Source: Alteracholeplasma palmae J233
Lineage (GTDB): Bacteria; Bacillota_I; Bacilli_A; Acholeplasmatales; Acholeplasmataceae
Reading direction: 5' to 3'
Assembly (NCBI RefSeq): GCF_000968055.1
Contig: NC_022538.1
Location: 124,001 to 188,000, forward strand
Length of the DNA stretch: 64,000 nucleotides
Position numbers and translations under genes: made by a program. Below are positions 1 through 7,401 of this stretch, piece by piece. The notes beneath the pieces are model-generated. The model searched no databases. It saw only the letters and a program-made list of their open reading frames with translations, and was not told the DNA's origin. Within the stretch, counting starts at the first letter, position 1. Every line of letters starts with the position of its first letter.

Positions 1-257
1 ATGATGGTGCAGTCATTGTGCGTGGAGATAAAATTATTTGTGCAGGGGCCTATTTTACCTTATCAGCTAATGAGAATTTTGAAAAAACAACAGGTTCAAG
101 ACATAGAGCAGGTTTAGGTATTAGTGAAAACTCTGATAGTATGACAATTATCGTATCTGAAGAAACAGGTAGTATATCTATTGCAATAGAAGGTATCATG
201 CTAAAAATTAATGATAGAGTTAAACTTCAAGAATATTTAAATATGTTTATGAAGTAG
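1..257 (+). CDS. cdaA: Diadenylate cyclase CdaA, C-terminal fragment (5' end outside window)
   Basis: The reading frame is open from position 3 to the stop at 257, so only the last 84 residues are present. The fragment starts exactly at the DGA motif of the DAC domain and carries the RHR motif (residues 33-35 of the fragment, followed by AGLGISE) and a VSEETGSISIA segment. These are the conserved catalytic and ATP-binding elements of c-di-AMP synthases. CdaA is normally membrane-bound by three N-terminal helices, which lie upstream of this window. The usual CdaA partner CdaR (YbbR) is not downstream; a small membrane protein and a PAS/GGDEF-like protein follow instead. Family assignment is firm. 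CdaA rather than DisA/CdaS is inferred from the short tail and the context. Confidence 0.93.
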   Translation, partial: DGAVIVRGDKIICAGAYFTLSANENFEKTTGSRHRAGLGISENSDSMTIIVSEETGSISIAIEGIMLKINDRVKLQEYLNMFMK

Positions 258-269
258 GAGGAAAGAAAA

Positions 270-440
270 ATGAAAATGATCTTATCACTTATTTTTCACC
301 CCTTCCAGTTTATTGGAAGAAGTAACTTATTTACTAAAATTACTGAATTTTTTAATAAAAAAGAATGGGCAATGTACTTATTAACAACCCTACTAACGAT
401 AGTGGCTTTATTTTTCATATTTATATTTCCTAATTTATAA
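270..440 (+). CDS. Small single-pass membrane protein (56 aa)
   Basis: An AGGAGG-type ribosome binding site (257-262) precedes an ATG at 270. The 56-residue product has a polar, lysine-containing middle and one strong hydrophobic helix near residues 36-54, ending shortly before the stop. It sits 12 bp after the cdaA stop and 15 bp before the next gene, so it is almost certainly cotranscribed with them. I do not recognise a family. Its position between the c-di-AMP synthase and a sensor-like membrane protein suggests a small membrane partner of one of them, but that is only inference from context. The good ribosome binding site and tight spacing argue that it is real. Confidence 0.6.
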   Translation: MKMILSLIFHPFQFIGRSNLFTKITEFFNKKEWAMYLLTTLLTIVALFFIFIFPNL

Positions 441-455
441 AGGCAAGGTGAATTT

Positions 456-2033
456 ATGTTATATCCACAACATCCAGTATTTGTTTTAGCTATTTCTATT
501 ATTCTAGTTATAATGGTTATACTCAACAGTATCCAAAAAGAAAAAATACAAAAAAATGGACTAGCATTAAGTTTATTTAATATTGCGGTAATTGTCTTAG
601 TGTTTATTTCATTTGAAGCAATTAAAAAAGACGATATTCTAACTCAAATTTATTTTTATTATACGGTTTTACTTTATATTATATTTTTATTTGCTATATA
701 TATCACTCTTAAAAATAATATAGTAAGAACCAATCAATATCAATTATTTGTAAAGTCTATTAAAAATAGTAGATGGAATGCTTATTATGCAGTGGATAAG
801 AAAGAACGTATCAAAGATATCTCATCTAGCTTACTTCAAGAATTAGGATTAGAAAAAGAAGATGTTATTGGTAAAAAACTATTTCAAATATTTAACAAAT
901 CAATTAGATTTACTAAACTAAATGATACTGAAATTAATAATAGAACATTAGAAACATATTATAAAGAATATAAAAAAAGAGCAACTAAAGAAGATGAAGA
1001 ATTACAAGAATTGTATTTTCTTAATTATAACGGAGAAGCAGTCGTTTTAAAAATGGTAATGCAACCCATCTTTTTAATGAACACTTATAAAGGAAGAATT
1101 TGTGTTGGTGAAAAGAAAACAGACTTTGATCTTTTTACAGTAGAAAAAGAATTAAACCAAAGTACAGCTGAATTAGAAAGTATCCAACAAAAGTTTATCG
1201 CAACCCTTGAATTAAGTGAAGAAGGACTTTTCTATCTTGACTTAAACGATAAGTCTATGTGGTTAAATGATACTTTAAAAGAAGTTTTAAAACTGACAAC
1301 TAATACCATCTCATTAGATGATTATAGAAAAAGAATTGAACCAGAAGACTTGAAAAAATATTTAATGGTTTTAAGTGAGTTAACACCTAATAAAGATAGT
1401 TATAAACTGACTTATAGATATTTAGTTGAAGGAAGATATATTTGGATTCAAGAAAAAGGAAAAAGACTTTTTGAAGACTTAAAAACATCAACTGTTATGG
1501 GAATTGTTAATCCAATAAGAACAACTCATTTTAGAAAAACAAATATAGATATATTAGATGAAATTAAAGATGAACATGACCTTTTAGTTGATATGAATCA
1601 ACTCATTCAAAAAGGAAAAGTTTTCCAATTAGCAATATTTAAACTTCAAAATATCCCTAATATCAATGATAAATATAGCAGAGAAATAGGAAACATGATG
1701 ATTGGTAGTTACTTACAAAAACTCAGCCAAACATTTATTACAGAAAGTTCAGGGCTTTATAGAATATCAGGGCTTGAGTTTGCATTAACAATTACTGATC
1801 CAAGAAAGATGGACACACTTTATAGAGGAATTAACGAACGTGAAAGATTCTTAAACTTAACTATGGAATATGGTTCAGTCAAAGAAGAGTTAGAAGTCTT
1901 TGTTGGAGTAAGTATTTATCAAACAGATGCTCATACTGAAAATGAAATGGCTCAATATGCTTATGAAGCATTAAAGGTTGCTACTAACCCACAATTTAAT
2001 AGTAATGGATGTTATTATAAAGATGTTAAGTAA
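456..2033 (+). CDS. Membrane PAS-PAS protein with degenerate GGDEF domain
   Basis: This 525-residue protein has three predicted membrane helices (about 8-26, 34-55 and 62-86), then two PAS-like regions (about 105-228 and 248-355) and a C-terminal GGDEF-like fold (about 365-520). The signature loop reads YRISGLEFAL (from residue 435), so GGDEF has become SGLEF and the metal-binding Asp is lost. Diguanylate cyclase activity is therefore unlikely. The arrangement of helices, PAS and degenerate GGDEF recalls the first part of the c-di-AMP phosphodiesterase GdpP, but no DHH/DHHA1 phosphodiesterase domain follows. It lies where cdaR would be expected behind cdaA. A sensory or regulatory role near c-di-AMP is inference; the domain reading is fairly secure. 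Confidence 0.75.
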   Translation: MLYPQHPVFVLAISIILVIMVILNSIQKEKIQKNGLALSLFNIAVIVLVFISFEAIKKDDILTQIYFYYTVLLYIIFLFAIYITLKNNIVRTNQYQLFVKSIKNSRWNAYYAVDKKERIKDISSSLLQELGLEKEDVIGKKLFQIFNKSIRFTKLNDTEINNRTLETYYKEYKKRATKEDEELQELYFLNYNGEAVVLKMVMQPIFLMNTYKGRICVGEKKTDFDLFTVEKELNQSTAELESIQQKFIATLELSEEGLFYLDLNDKSMWLNDTLKEVLKLTTNTISLDDYRKRIEPEDLKKYLMVLSELTPNKDSYKLTYRYLVEGRYIWIQEKGKRLFEDLKTSTVMGIVNPIRTTHFRKTNIDILDEIKDEHDLLVDMNQLIQKGKVFQLAIFKLQNIPNINDKYSREIGNMMIGSYLQKLSQTFITESSGLYRISGLEFALTITDPRKMDTLYRGINERERFLNLTMEYGSVKEELEVFVGVSIYQTDAHTENEMAQYAYEALKVATNPQFNSNGCYYKDVK

Positions 2034-2547
2034 AGATAATATAAGAAAAGAACTTTTAGAATACAGAAAAACCTTAAATGAAGACATTAAAAATAAATCT
2101 GCTAAAAAAGTAATAGATAGTATTACTAATGATAGTAATTTTAAATCTTCTAATTATGTAGGATTGTATATGCCTATTGCAGGTGAAATAGATTTAACCT
2201 CATTAATAGAAATGTATCCTGAAAAAATATATGCATTTCCTAAGATGGTAAATAAAAAAATAGTATACTATAAGTATAATGAAAAAACTGATTTTGAACT
2301 AAGCAACTTTAATGTTCCAGAAATAAAAGCAGGAGAAAATATAACAGATAAGCTAGATTATATTTTGGTTCCAGCAATTGCTTTAAACAAAGAAGGTTAT
2401 AGAGTTGGTTTTGGTAAAGGCTACTTTGATATGTTTTTTAAAGAACATACTAAATGTATTAGAGTTGGTATTACATATGAGTTTTCAATAAAAGAATTTA
2501 TACCAGAATCACACGATATAAAAATGAATTATTATTTTATAGGATAG
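2023..2547 (+). CDS. 5-formyltetrahydrofolate cyclo-ligase
   Basis: It converts 5-formyl-THF to 5,10-methenyl-THF using ATP in cytosolic folate metabolism. The diagnostic C-terminal segment VGFGKGYFDMFF follows VPAIALNKEGYR, matching the ATP/folate-binding signature of the family. The frame can be opened as far back as 1978, but that would overlap the previous gene by 56 bp. The ATG at 2023 (MLSKDNIRKELL) gives 174 residues, close to the family's 180-190, and an 11-bp overlap. No strong ribosome binding site is visible, so translational coupling is likely. The next gene follows after 10 bp. Confidence 0.9.
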   Translation: MLSKDNIRKELLEYRKTLNEDIKNKSAKKVIDSITNDSNFKSSNYVGLYMPIAGEIDLTSLIEMYPEKIYAFPKMVNKKIVYYKYNEKTDFELSNFNVPEIKAGENITDKLDYILVPAIALNKEGYRVGFGKGYFDMFFKEHTKCIRVGITYEFSIKEFIPESHDIKMNYYFIG

Positions 2548-2557
2548 GAATGATAAA

Positions 2558-2887
2558 ATGATTGTAGAAACAAAAGTAGGAAATTTTGAATTAATAAAAG
2601 ATCATAAAGAAGCATTCAATCTAGAACAGTTTGAAGAAAAATACGTAGATGTAGCATTCGATAGGTATGTTTATCTAGTTGGAGATGTTGCTGCAGGTAT
2701 ATTAAGAATAAAAGGATTCAGCCAAGACCCTAAAGGAACGAATGGTTATAAAAAAATACCAGACTATTTAAACGAATCATGTAATAGAAATTGTGCTTAT
2801 TTTATTTTAAAAAGAACCAAAGAGAATTTAAAACAAAACGAAGAATTAAGTGATATAATAGAGCAAGGAAGTGAAAAAAATGAATGA
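2558..2887 (+). CDS. yutD: YutD-like protein (DUF1027)
   Basis: This 109-residue cytosolic protein has the YutD pattern: an N-terminal strand pair, a central YVYLVGDVAAGILRIKGF block, a DYLNESCNRNCAYFIL block with two conserved cysteines, and a charged tail. In Bacillus yutD is a conserved small gene of unknown biochemical role. A AGGAATGAT ribosome binding site precedes the ATG. The 3' end overlaps the following NifU-type gene by 8 bp, so the two are translationally coupled. The function is not known and I do not assign one. Confidence 0.8.
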   Translation: MIVETKVGNFELIKDHKEAFNLEQFEEKYVDVAFDRYVYLVGDVAAGILRIKGFSQDPKGTNGYKKIPDYLNESCNRNCAYFILKRTKENLKQNEELSDIIEQGSEKNE

Positions 2888-3119
2888 AGAACAACAAGCA
2901 ATGGAAGAACAAGTTAAAGTTCTTATAGATAAAGTTAGACCATACTTACAAAGAGATGGTGGAGATATTGAAATTATGAATATAGAAGATGGTATCGTAT
3001 ATGTTCAAATGCTTGGGGCATGTGATGGATGTATGGCAATTGATATTACCTTAAAACAAGGTATTGAAACTATGCTTCTAGAAAATGTTCCAGGAGTTAT
3101 AGCAGTTGTAACAGTATGA
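2880..3119 (+). CDS. NifU C-terminal-type Fe-S cluster scaffold protein
   Basis: This 79-residue protein matches the stand-alone NifU C-terminal (Nfu) domain. It has the start LRDGGDIE-like motif (LQRDGGDIEIM) and the cluster-binding Cys pair in GACDGC (C48, C51). Nfu proteins carry a 4Fe-4S cluster to apo-proteins such as lipoate synthase or radical SAM enzymes. A GTG at 2871 opens the same frame, but the AAGGAAG ribosome binding site at 2865-2871 is correctly spaced only for the ATG at 2880, which I chose. The stop overlaps the next start (ATGA). Confidence 0.9.
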   Translation: MNEEQQAMEEQVKVLIDKVRPYLQRDGGDIEIMNIEDGIVYVQMLGACDGCMAIDITLKQGIETMLLENVPGVIAVVTV

Positions 3120-3559
3120 CAGACGCTATTAAAATTATTATCATCTCATTATCTGCTATGGTTATAGCACAAGTATTAAAATTTTTTATATCAGCCAGCC
3201 AAACCAAGAAGTTAGATGAAACTATTCTTTTTTCAACAGGTGGAATGCCTTCATCTCACTCTGCACTTGTGACTGCCTTATTTGTCAGTATTGGTTTTTA
3301 TAGAGGTGTTACAATAGAATTTGCAATTGCATTAGTTTTAGCGATGATAGTTGTTCACGATTCTATGGGAATTAGATTTCAAGCATCTAAGCATGCTCAA
3401 GATTTAAATAAAATAAAAGAAAAATTAAATCTGATTGATGATCAAAAACAAGAAGTAGACAGACTAAAAGAATCTTTAGGTCATAAACCAAAAGAAGTTT
3501 TCTTTGGAATACTTTTAGGAGTGGTTGTTTCTCTTTTTGGATGGTTATTCTTAGGATAG
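3116..3559 (+). CDS. yuiD: Divergent PAP2 family membrane protein (DUF212, YuiD-like)
   Basis: This 147-residue protein has three to four membrane helices and the DUF212 signature GGMPSSHSALVTAL near residue 42, followed by HDSMGIR. The GxxxSSHS and HD elements resemble the phosphatase motifs of acid phosphatase/PAP2 enzymes, but the family's substrate is not established. Its start overlaps the NifU stop by 4 bp. A Rho-independent terminator follows, so this is the last gene of the first transcription unit. Confidence 0.85.
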   Translation: MTDAIKIIIISLSAMVIAQVLKFFISASQTKKLDETILFSTGGMPSSHSALVTALFVSIGFYRGVTIEFAIALVLAMIVVHDSMGIRFQASKHAQDLNKIKEKLNLIDDQKQEVDRLKESLGHKPKEVFFGILLGVVVSLFGWLFLG

Positions 3560-3560
3560 T

Positions 3561-3592
3561 AAAAAGAGATAAACTTTTGTTTATCTTTTACT
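3561..3592 (+). terminator. Rho-independent terminator after yuiD
   Basis: A perfect 8-bp stem AGATAAAC/GTTTATCT (3567-3574 and 3579-3586) encloses a TTTT loop and is extended by flanking A/T pairs. The descending arm ends in a T-rich tract. Confidence 0.75.
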
Positions 3593-3614
3593 TTATACAA
3601 GGAGAAAAAACAAG

Positions 3615-4292
3615 ATGAATGATGAACTAAGAGTTAGAAAGTTAAACACATATAAAGTATTAGATGAATTAGATATTCCCTATGATAAGGATTTAAATTA
3701 TCCAATGAAATTAGAAAGTGAAGTTAATAAAAGAGATAAAGAAGAAATCGCTAGAAGAGCGATTGCCTCTCTTATGGCAATTCAAGTAGCTTGTGATATT
3801 TTAAATGAAAGTGATTTAGAACAATCTAGAAAAACATTTGTAGGACTTACAGAAAAAACATATCAAGTAAAAAATGATTTAACAAAAGATGAAAAAGAAG
3901 TACTTTATGGTAACCCAACTAATGAGCTAGCAGCCTCAACTTCATGGAAATACGAAGCTTACTGGACTCTTTTATGGGCACTAGAATTAGTTCCTACCTT
4001 AGAGTACCCGAGTGATATTTGTGACTGTATGCATGCAATAGACATTGTTAGATCACAAGAAAATTTAAAAGATTTCATTATGACATCTGGATTAAGATCT
4101 ATAAAAGAAATCCTAAATGAACAAGATATTAATTATAGATATTATCTCTTATGCGAAGAAGCAAGAAATAATGGTGAAGAAGATCCTGAATACTTAGATT
4201 TTAGAATTATAAAAGAAAGACATTTAGCATTTAAGTGGTTATTAGGAAAAAACACAGAAGATGATAATTGGGATTTAATCAAAGTAGAGTAA
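3615..4292 (+). CDS. DUF4272 domain protein
   Basis: This 225-residue soluble protein fits the DUF4272 pattern: an RRAIASLMAIQ helix near residue 47, then SWKYEAYWTLLWALELVP near residue 116, and a C-terminal RHLAFKWLLG. The family is widespread and of unknown function. A GGAGAAAAA ribosome binding site precedes the ATG. It is a short distance downstream of a terminator and 24 bp upstream of degV, so the two may share a transcript. No catalytic motif is evident. Confidence 0.8.
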   Translation: MNDELRVRKLNTYKVLDELDIPYDKDLNYPMKLESEVNKRDKEEIARRAIASLMAIQVACDILNESDLEQSRKTFVGLTEKTYQVKNDLTKDEKEVLYGNPTNELAASTSWKYEAYWTLLWALELVPTLEYPSDICDCMHAIDIVRSQENLKDFIMTSGLRSIKEILNEQDINYRYYLLCEEARNNGEEDPEYLDFRIIKERHLAFKWLLGKNTEDDNWDLIKVE

Positions 4293-4316
4293 TAAAACTC
4301 AAAGGAGGTTTTTTAT

Positions 4317-5180
4317 ATGGAAAAAAGAAAAGTAGGTATTGTAGTAGATTCAACATGCGGTGCACAATTTAAAGATAAGATATTTAAAGATGCTTCAATT
4401 GTTCCATTGACTGTTTTAGTAGATGATGTCCCACATACAGATGGTACATTAGATAATGTGAAACTATTAAAATATATGCATGAAAACAAGAAAGTGACAA
4501 CTAGCCAACCTTCACCAGACTTATTTTTAAAAGCATATCAAGAACAGTTTGATTTAGGTTATGAATCTATCGTTTGTTTTGTTTTATCAAGTGGCTTAAG
4601 TGGTACTTATAATAGTGCTAATTTAGCCAAGACTATCATAGAAAATGAAAACATTATAATTGTTGATACTAAAACAGTAGGACCTGGTGTCACATATCTT
4701 TTAGAAAGACTAAATGAGATAATAAAAAATTCAAACCTTCCTATAAAAGAGATAGTAGAAGAACTGATGACTAAAGAGGCAGAAACAGGATCTTTATTTT
4801 TCTCTGTTGATCACCTTGCCACATTAGTTAAAGGTGGAAGGTTAACAAGACTTCAAGCAATGGTTGGTAACTTGCTCAAGATAAAGCCTATCTTAAGATT
4901 TAAAAATAGTGTTTTGAGTATAGAAAAAAAAGCTCGAGGCAAACAAGCAGTTTATGACTTTTTTGTAAATGAAGCTAAAACCTATTTAACTAGTCTTACC
5001 AAAACTATTATTAAAATTGTTTATGTTGATGATGCTAGTGTTGCAAAAGAATTAGAACATGAACTTAATATGATCAAAAATGAAAATCTAGTGACTGAAA
5101 TTTATGGACCAATAAGTCCTGTAGTAGCAACCCATCTAGGATATAGAGGTATTGGAATATATATTAATCATGAAGTATAA
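4317..5180 (+). CDS. degV: DegV family fatty-acid-binding protein
   Basis: The 287-residue product has the two-domain DegV layout: an N-terminal VGIVVDSTCG strand, a TSQPSPDLF motif near residue 62, a SSGLSGTYNSA motif near residue 91, and a C-terminal DHLATLVKGGRL region. Members (FakB in Staphylococcus) bind a fatty acid and present it to the kinase FakA, making acyl-phosphate for phospholipid synthesis; that role is family knowledge, not shown here. A strong AAAGGAGG ribosome binding site lies upstream. No fakA is seen in this window. Confidence 0.92.
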   Translation: MEKRKVGIVVDSTCGAQFKDKIFKDASIVPLTVLVDDVPHTDGTLDNVKLLKYMHENKKVTTSQPSPDLFLKAYQEQFDLGYESIVCFVLSSGLSGTYNSANLAKTIIENENIIIVDTKTVGPGVTYLLERLNEIIKNSNLPIKEIVEELMTKEAETGSLFFSVDHLATLVKGGRLTRLQAMVGNLLKIKPILRFKNSVLSIEKKARGKQAVYDFFVNEAKTYLTSLTKTIIKIVYVDDASVAKELEHELNMIKNENLVTEIYGPISPVVATHLGYRGIGIYINHEV

Positions 5181-5205
5181 GTTGATCTTAAATCGCTAAG
5201 TAATG

Positions 5206-5275
5206 AAAGTTTTTCCATTATAGACTTAAAAACTTGAAAAAAATTAAAGTTTTTCGGTTATAGAGGTAAAAACTT
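5206..5275 (+). repeat. Tandem 30-bp direct repeat with internal inverted ends
   Basis: Copies at 5206-5235 and 5246-5275 agree at 26 of 30 positions and are 40 bp apart. Each starts with AAAGTTTTTC and ends with TAAAAACTT, so each can fold into a hairpin. The first lies 25 bp after the degV stop and might terminate that transcript, but neither has a clean T-tract directly behind the stem. Confidence 0.7.
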
Positions 5276-5382
5276 TTTTAAATAAGTAATAAAAAAGTTA
5301 AATTATATTTTAATGCTACTAAATGTATTTAACTAAATAAAATTAAAGGATACAAATGATATAGAATTGTTGAAATATTAGT

Positions 5383-5462
5383 ATAAACAACCAAAAATGG
5401 TTGTTTATATTTAAGACAACCAAAAATGATTGTTTTTATCAAAGACAATCAAAAATGGTTGC
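5383..5462 (+). repeat. Three phased palindromes (putative operator array)
   Basis: Core palindromes of the form ACAACCA-AAAA-TGGTTGT occur at 5383-5408 (perfect 11-bp arms), 5416-5433 (one arm mismatch) and 5445-5462 (two mismatched positions). Their centres lie at 5395.5, 5424.5 and 5453.5, so they are exactly 29 bp apart. The third covers the -35 element of the satD promoter. Confidence 0.85.
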
Positions 5463-5504
5463 TAATTCAAATGACAATGATATAATATTTTCGGGAGTGG
5501 TTTT

Positions 5505-6404
5505 ATGAAAAATTATTATGTTTTGATTATTGATGTTGTTAAATCAAGAAGGTTAAATGATGAAGATAGGCTAGATGTTCAGAAAAAATTGAATGAGGCA
5601 ATCAATATAGTGGATAGAATTTTTAATGATAAGATAGTTAAATCTTTGAGTTTTTCTGCTGGAGATTCAATTCAAGGGCTATTTGATACAATTGAAACTG
5701 CATATAAAGCATATTTAGTTGTAAAAAATGCTGTTTTTCCTTACATGATAAGAGCAGGAATTGGATATGGAAATGTAAATCAGAGCATAATAAGTGAATT
5801 TTCATATAAAAATTCAAATGTATTTGATGGTGAAGCTTATCATTTAGCAAGGTTTGCTATAGATCAGGCAAAAGAATTAAAAGTTAATTTATATATTAAA
5901 TCAAATTTAGAGTATGATAAAATGATCAATCCAATAATTGATGATGAAAAAATAATTTTTATGACATCCGCTAGAAAAGCAATTTATTCAATTATTAACT
6001 TAGTAGATCCTATTATCGATAATAGATATCAACTAGATGATGTATATTTTGAGATAATTTCCCCATTAGTCACTAGAATAGTAAATTATTATAGATCAAA
6101 AAGTAGAGTTAAAGGATATTTTCATGATGAATACGAAAATAGAAATCAAACTAAGGGACTGAAAGAATTAACTAAAGAAGAAACAATTAATTATTTAAAA
6201 GAATACAAAGATCAATATTCTTTTTATAATGATAAACGTAATTTAATGACCATTAATACGCCAATGAGGTTACTGTTGGTTAATTTAATAGGTTCTAAAG
6301 AACAAAATATAAACTCTTTAATTAGATTATCAAATATGGATTACTTAAGAACTAGAGAGAGTGCAAAAATTAGTATTTTAAATCAACTTTATGGAAGGGA
6401 ATAA
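5505..6404 (+). CDS. satD: SatD family protein with cyclase-like N-terminus
   Basis: This 299-residue cytosolic protein matches the SatD family. The N-terminal domain carries IIDVVKSRR (D10), SAGDSIQGLF (D54), RAGIGYG (R83) and a DGEAYHLARFA segment near residue 109. A helical middle follows, and residues about 240-295 look like a winged or helix-turn-helix DNA-binding region. The D...GD...RxGIGxG spacing resembles the metal and nucleotide site of class III nucleotidyl cyclases; this is my reading, and no activity is known to me. SatD was named from the Streptococcus mutans acid-tolerance sat locus. A DUF3307 membrane protein gene follows after 2 bp, the usual partnership. The upstream palindromes could be its own operators. 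Confidence 0.8.
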   Translation: MKNYYVLIIDVVKSRRLNDEDRLDVQKKLNEAINIVDRIFNDKIVKSLSFSAGDSIQGLFDTIETAYKAYLVVKNAVFPYMIRAGIGYGNVNQSIISEFSYKNSNVFDGEAYHLARFAIDQAKELKVNLYIKSNLEYDKMINPIIDDEKIIFMTSARKAIYSIINLVDPIIDNRYQLDDVYFEIISPLVTRIVNYYRSKSRVKGYFHDEYENRNQTKGLKELTKEETINYLKEYKDQYSFYNDKRNLMTINTPMRLLLVNLIGSKEQNINSLIRLSNMDYLRTRESAKISILNQLYGRE

Positions 6405-6406
6405 GT

Positions 6407-7144
6407 ATGCTATTTTTAAAACTATTGTTAATTTTTCATATTTTAGGGTATTTTTATTTTCAAAAAGATAGAACAAGCTTAGTGAAAAAAGAAAAAAAAT
6501 TACTTTTAACATTGAGTATTCTAATGTATGCCATTGCATTTATTCCTTTATTTTGGATTAGTAATAATATTGTTTTGGTAATAGTTACTATACTTAGCCT
6601 TTCGTTTGTATATTACATCTTTGATTTAATTGGTTCTAAAATAAATAATCTTGAAAAAGAAAAAAGGATATTTTTCATTAATCAAATAGTTCATATTTTA
6701 TTTGTAGTTGCATTTTGGTTGATGTTAAAAGATACATTTACCGGAATGGATGCAGTTAATAGTTTTTTCCTCCAAAATGATATACAAATATCAGTAGAAA
6801 AGATTATAAGTATTATCCTTATACTACTAATTATTATAAAACCAGCGGCATTAATTGTGGAAAAATGTCTTCCAAAACAGTCTTCTGATGAAACAGAAAG
6901 TACAAGTGAAAAAGAAAAAAGTGAATCAAATGTAAACTATGGTGGAATTATTGGTGTTCTAGAACGAGTTACTATTGCCTTGCTTGCTATTTTGAATTTA
7001 TGGTCATCGATAGCATTAGTTTTAACAGCTAAATCAATAGCTAGATTTAAACAGTTAGAGGATAAAAATTTTGCACAAAAGTATCTAATTGGTACATTAT
7101 TAAGTTTGATTATTACATTATTAACAATATTATTATTTTTGTGA
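6407..7144 (+). CDS. DUF3307 family polytopic membrane protein
   Basis: The 245-residue product has about seven hydrophobic segments separated by a charged linker (about residues 155-175, rich in Ser, Glu and Lys). It shows the DUF3307 landmarks: an N-terminal HILGYFYFQ segment followed by lysines, and a C-terminal GGIIGVLER motif followed by LTAKSIARF. It begins 2 bp after satD and ends at a terminator, so the pair is a two-gene operon. The biochemical function is unknown; a membrane response partner of SatD is inference from conserved pairing. Confidence 0.8.
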   Translation: MLFLKLLLIFHILGYFYFQKDRTSLVKKEKKLLLTLSILMYAIAFIPLFWISNNIVLVIVTILSLSFVYYIFDLIGSKINNLEKEKRIFFINQIVHILFVVAFWLMLKDTFTGMDAVNSFFLQNDIQISVEKIISIILILLIIIKPAALIVEKCLPKQSSDETESTSEKEKSESNVNYGGIIGVLERVTIALLAILNLWSSIALVLTAKSIARFKQLEDKNFAQKYLIGTLLSLIITLLTILLFL

Positions 7145-7198
7145 TTTATTAGGTATGTATAGATTTTAATAGTATACTTAAAAAAATTTCTTAAATAG

Positions 7199-7246
7199 AA
7201 ACTCTACTAAAAGAAATATAAACTAAAAAAGTAGAGTTTTTTTTAT
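7199..7246 (+). terminator. Rho-independent terminator after the satD operon
   Basis: A perfect 9-bp stem AAACTCTAC/GTAGAGTTT (7199-7207 and 7231-7239) is followed directly by a T-tract. Confidence 0.9.
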
Positions 7247-7324
7247 TGTAAAAAGAAAACATCAAATAGTTAATCGCACAATAGCATTTAAGATAGGGAT
7301 TAAATAAGTGATTTCCTTTACAAT

Positions 7325-7377
7325 GTTTCGTAAATTAGCAGTACGAAACAGAAAAAGCACCTAATTTATGATATAAT
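7325..7377 (+). promoter_or_regulatory. Promoter region with inverted repeat upstream of the S1-domain gene
   Basis: A -10 box TATAAT lies at 7372-7377. A perfect inverted repeat GTTTCGTA (7325-7332) / TACGAAAC (7342-7349) with a 9-bp spacer ends where the -35 region should be; no good -35 match is visible. This looks like a protein-binding site, possibly an activator site. Confidence 0.55.
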
Positions 7378-7401
7378 TAATTGAAAAAGAAGGTGTGAAA
7401 T

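Larger units (their letters stand above)
5181..5504 (+). promoter_or_regulatory. 324-bp control region upstream of satD
   Basis: This stretch contains no gene. It holds two imperfect 30-bp direct repeats, each able to form a hairpin (5206-5235 and 5246-5275), an AT-rich linker, three palindromes at 29-bp spacing (5383-5462), a promoter (TTGCTA 5459-5464, 16-bp spacer, TATAAT 5481-5486) and a GGGAG ribosome binding site near 5494. The last palindrome overlaps the -35 box, the geometry of a repressor operator. Confidence 0.75.

Noticed and set aside
5383-5462. CRISPR-like short repeats
   Set aside because: Only three units, palindromic, with spacers of about 8-11 bp and promoter overlap; this is an operator array, and no cas genes are near.
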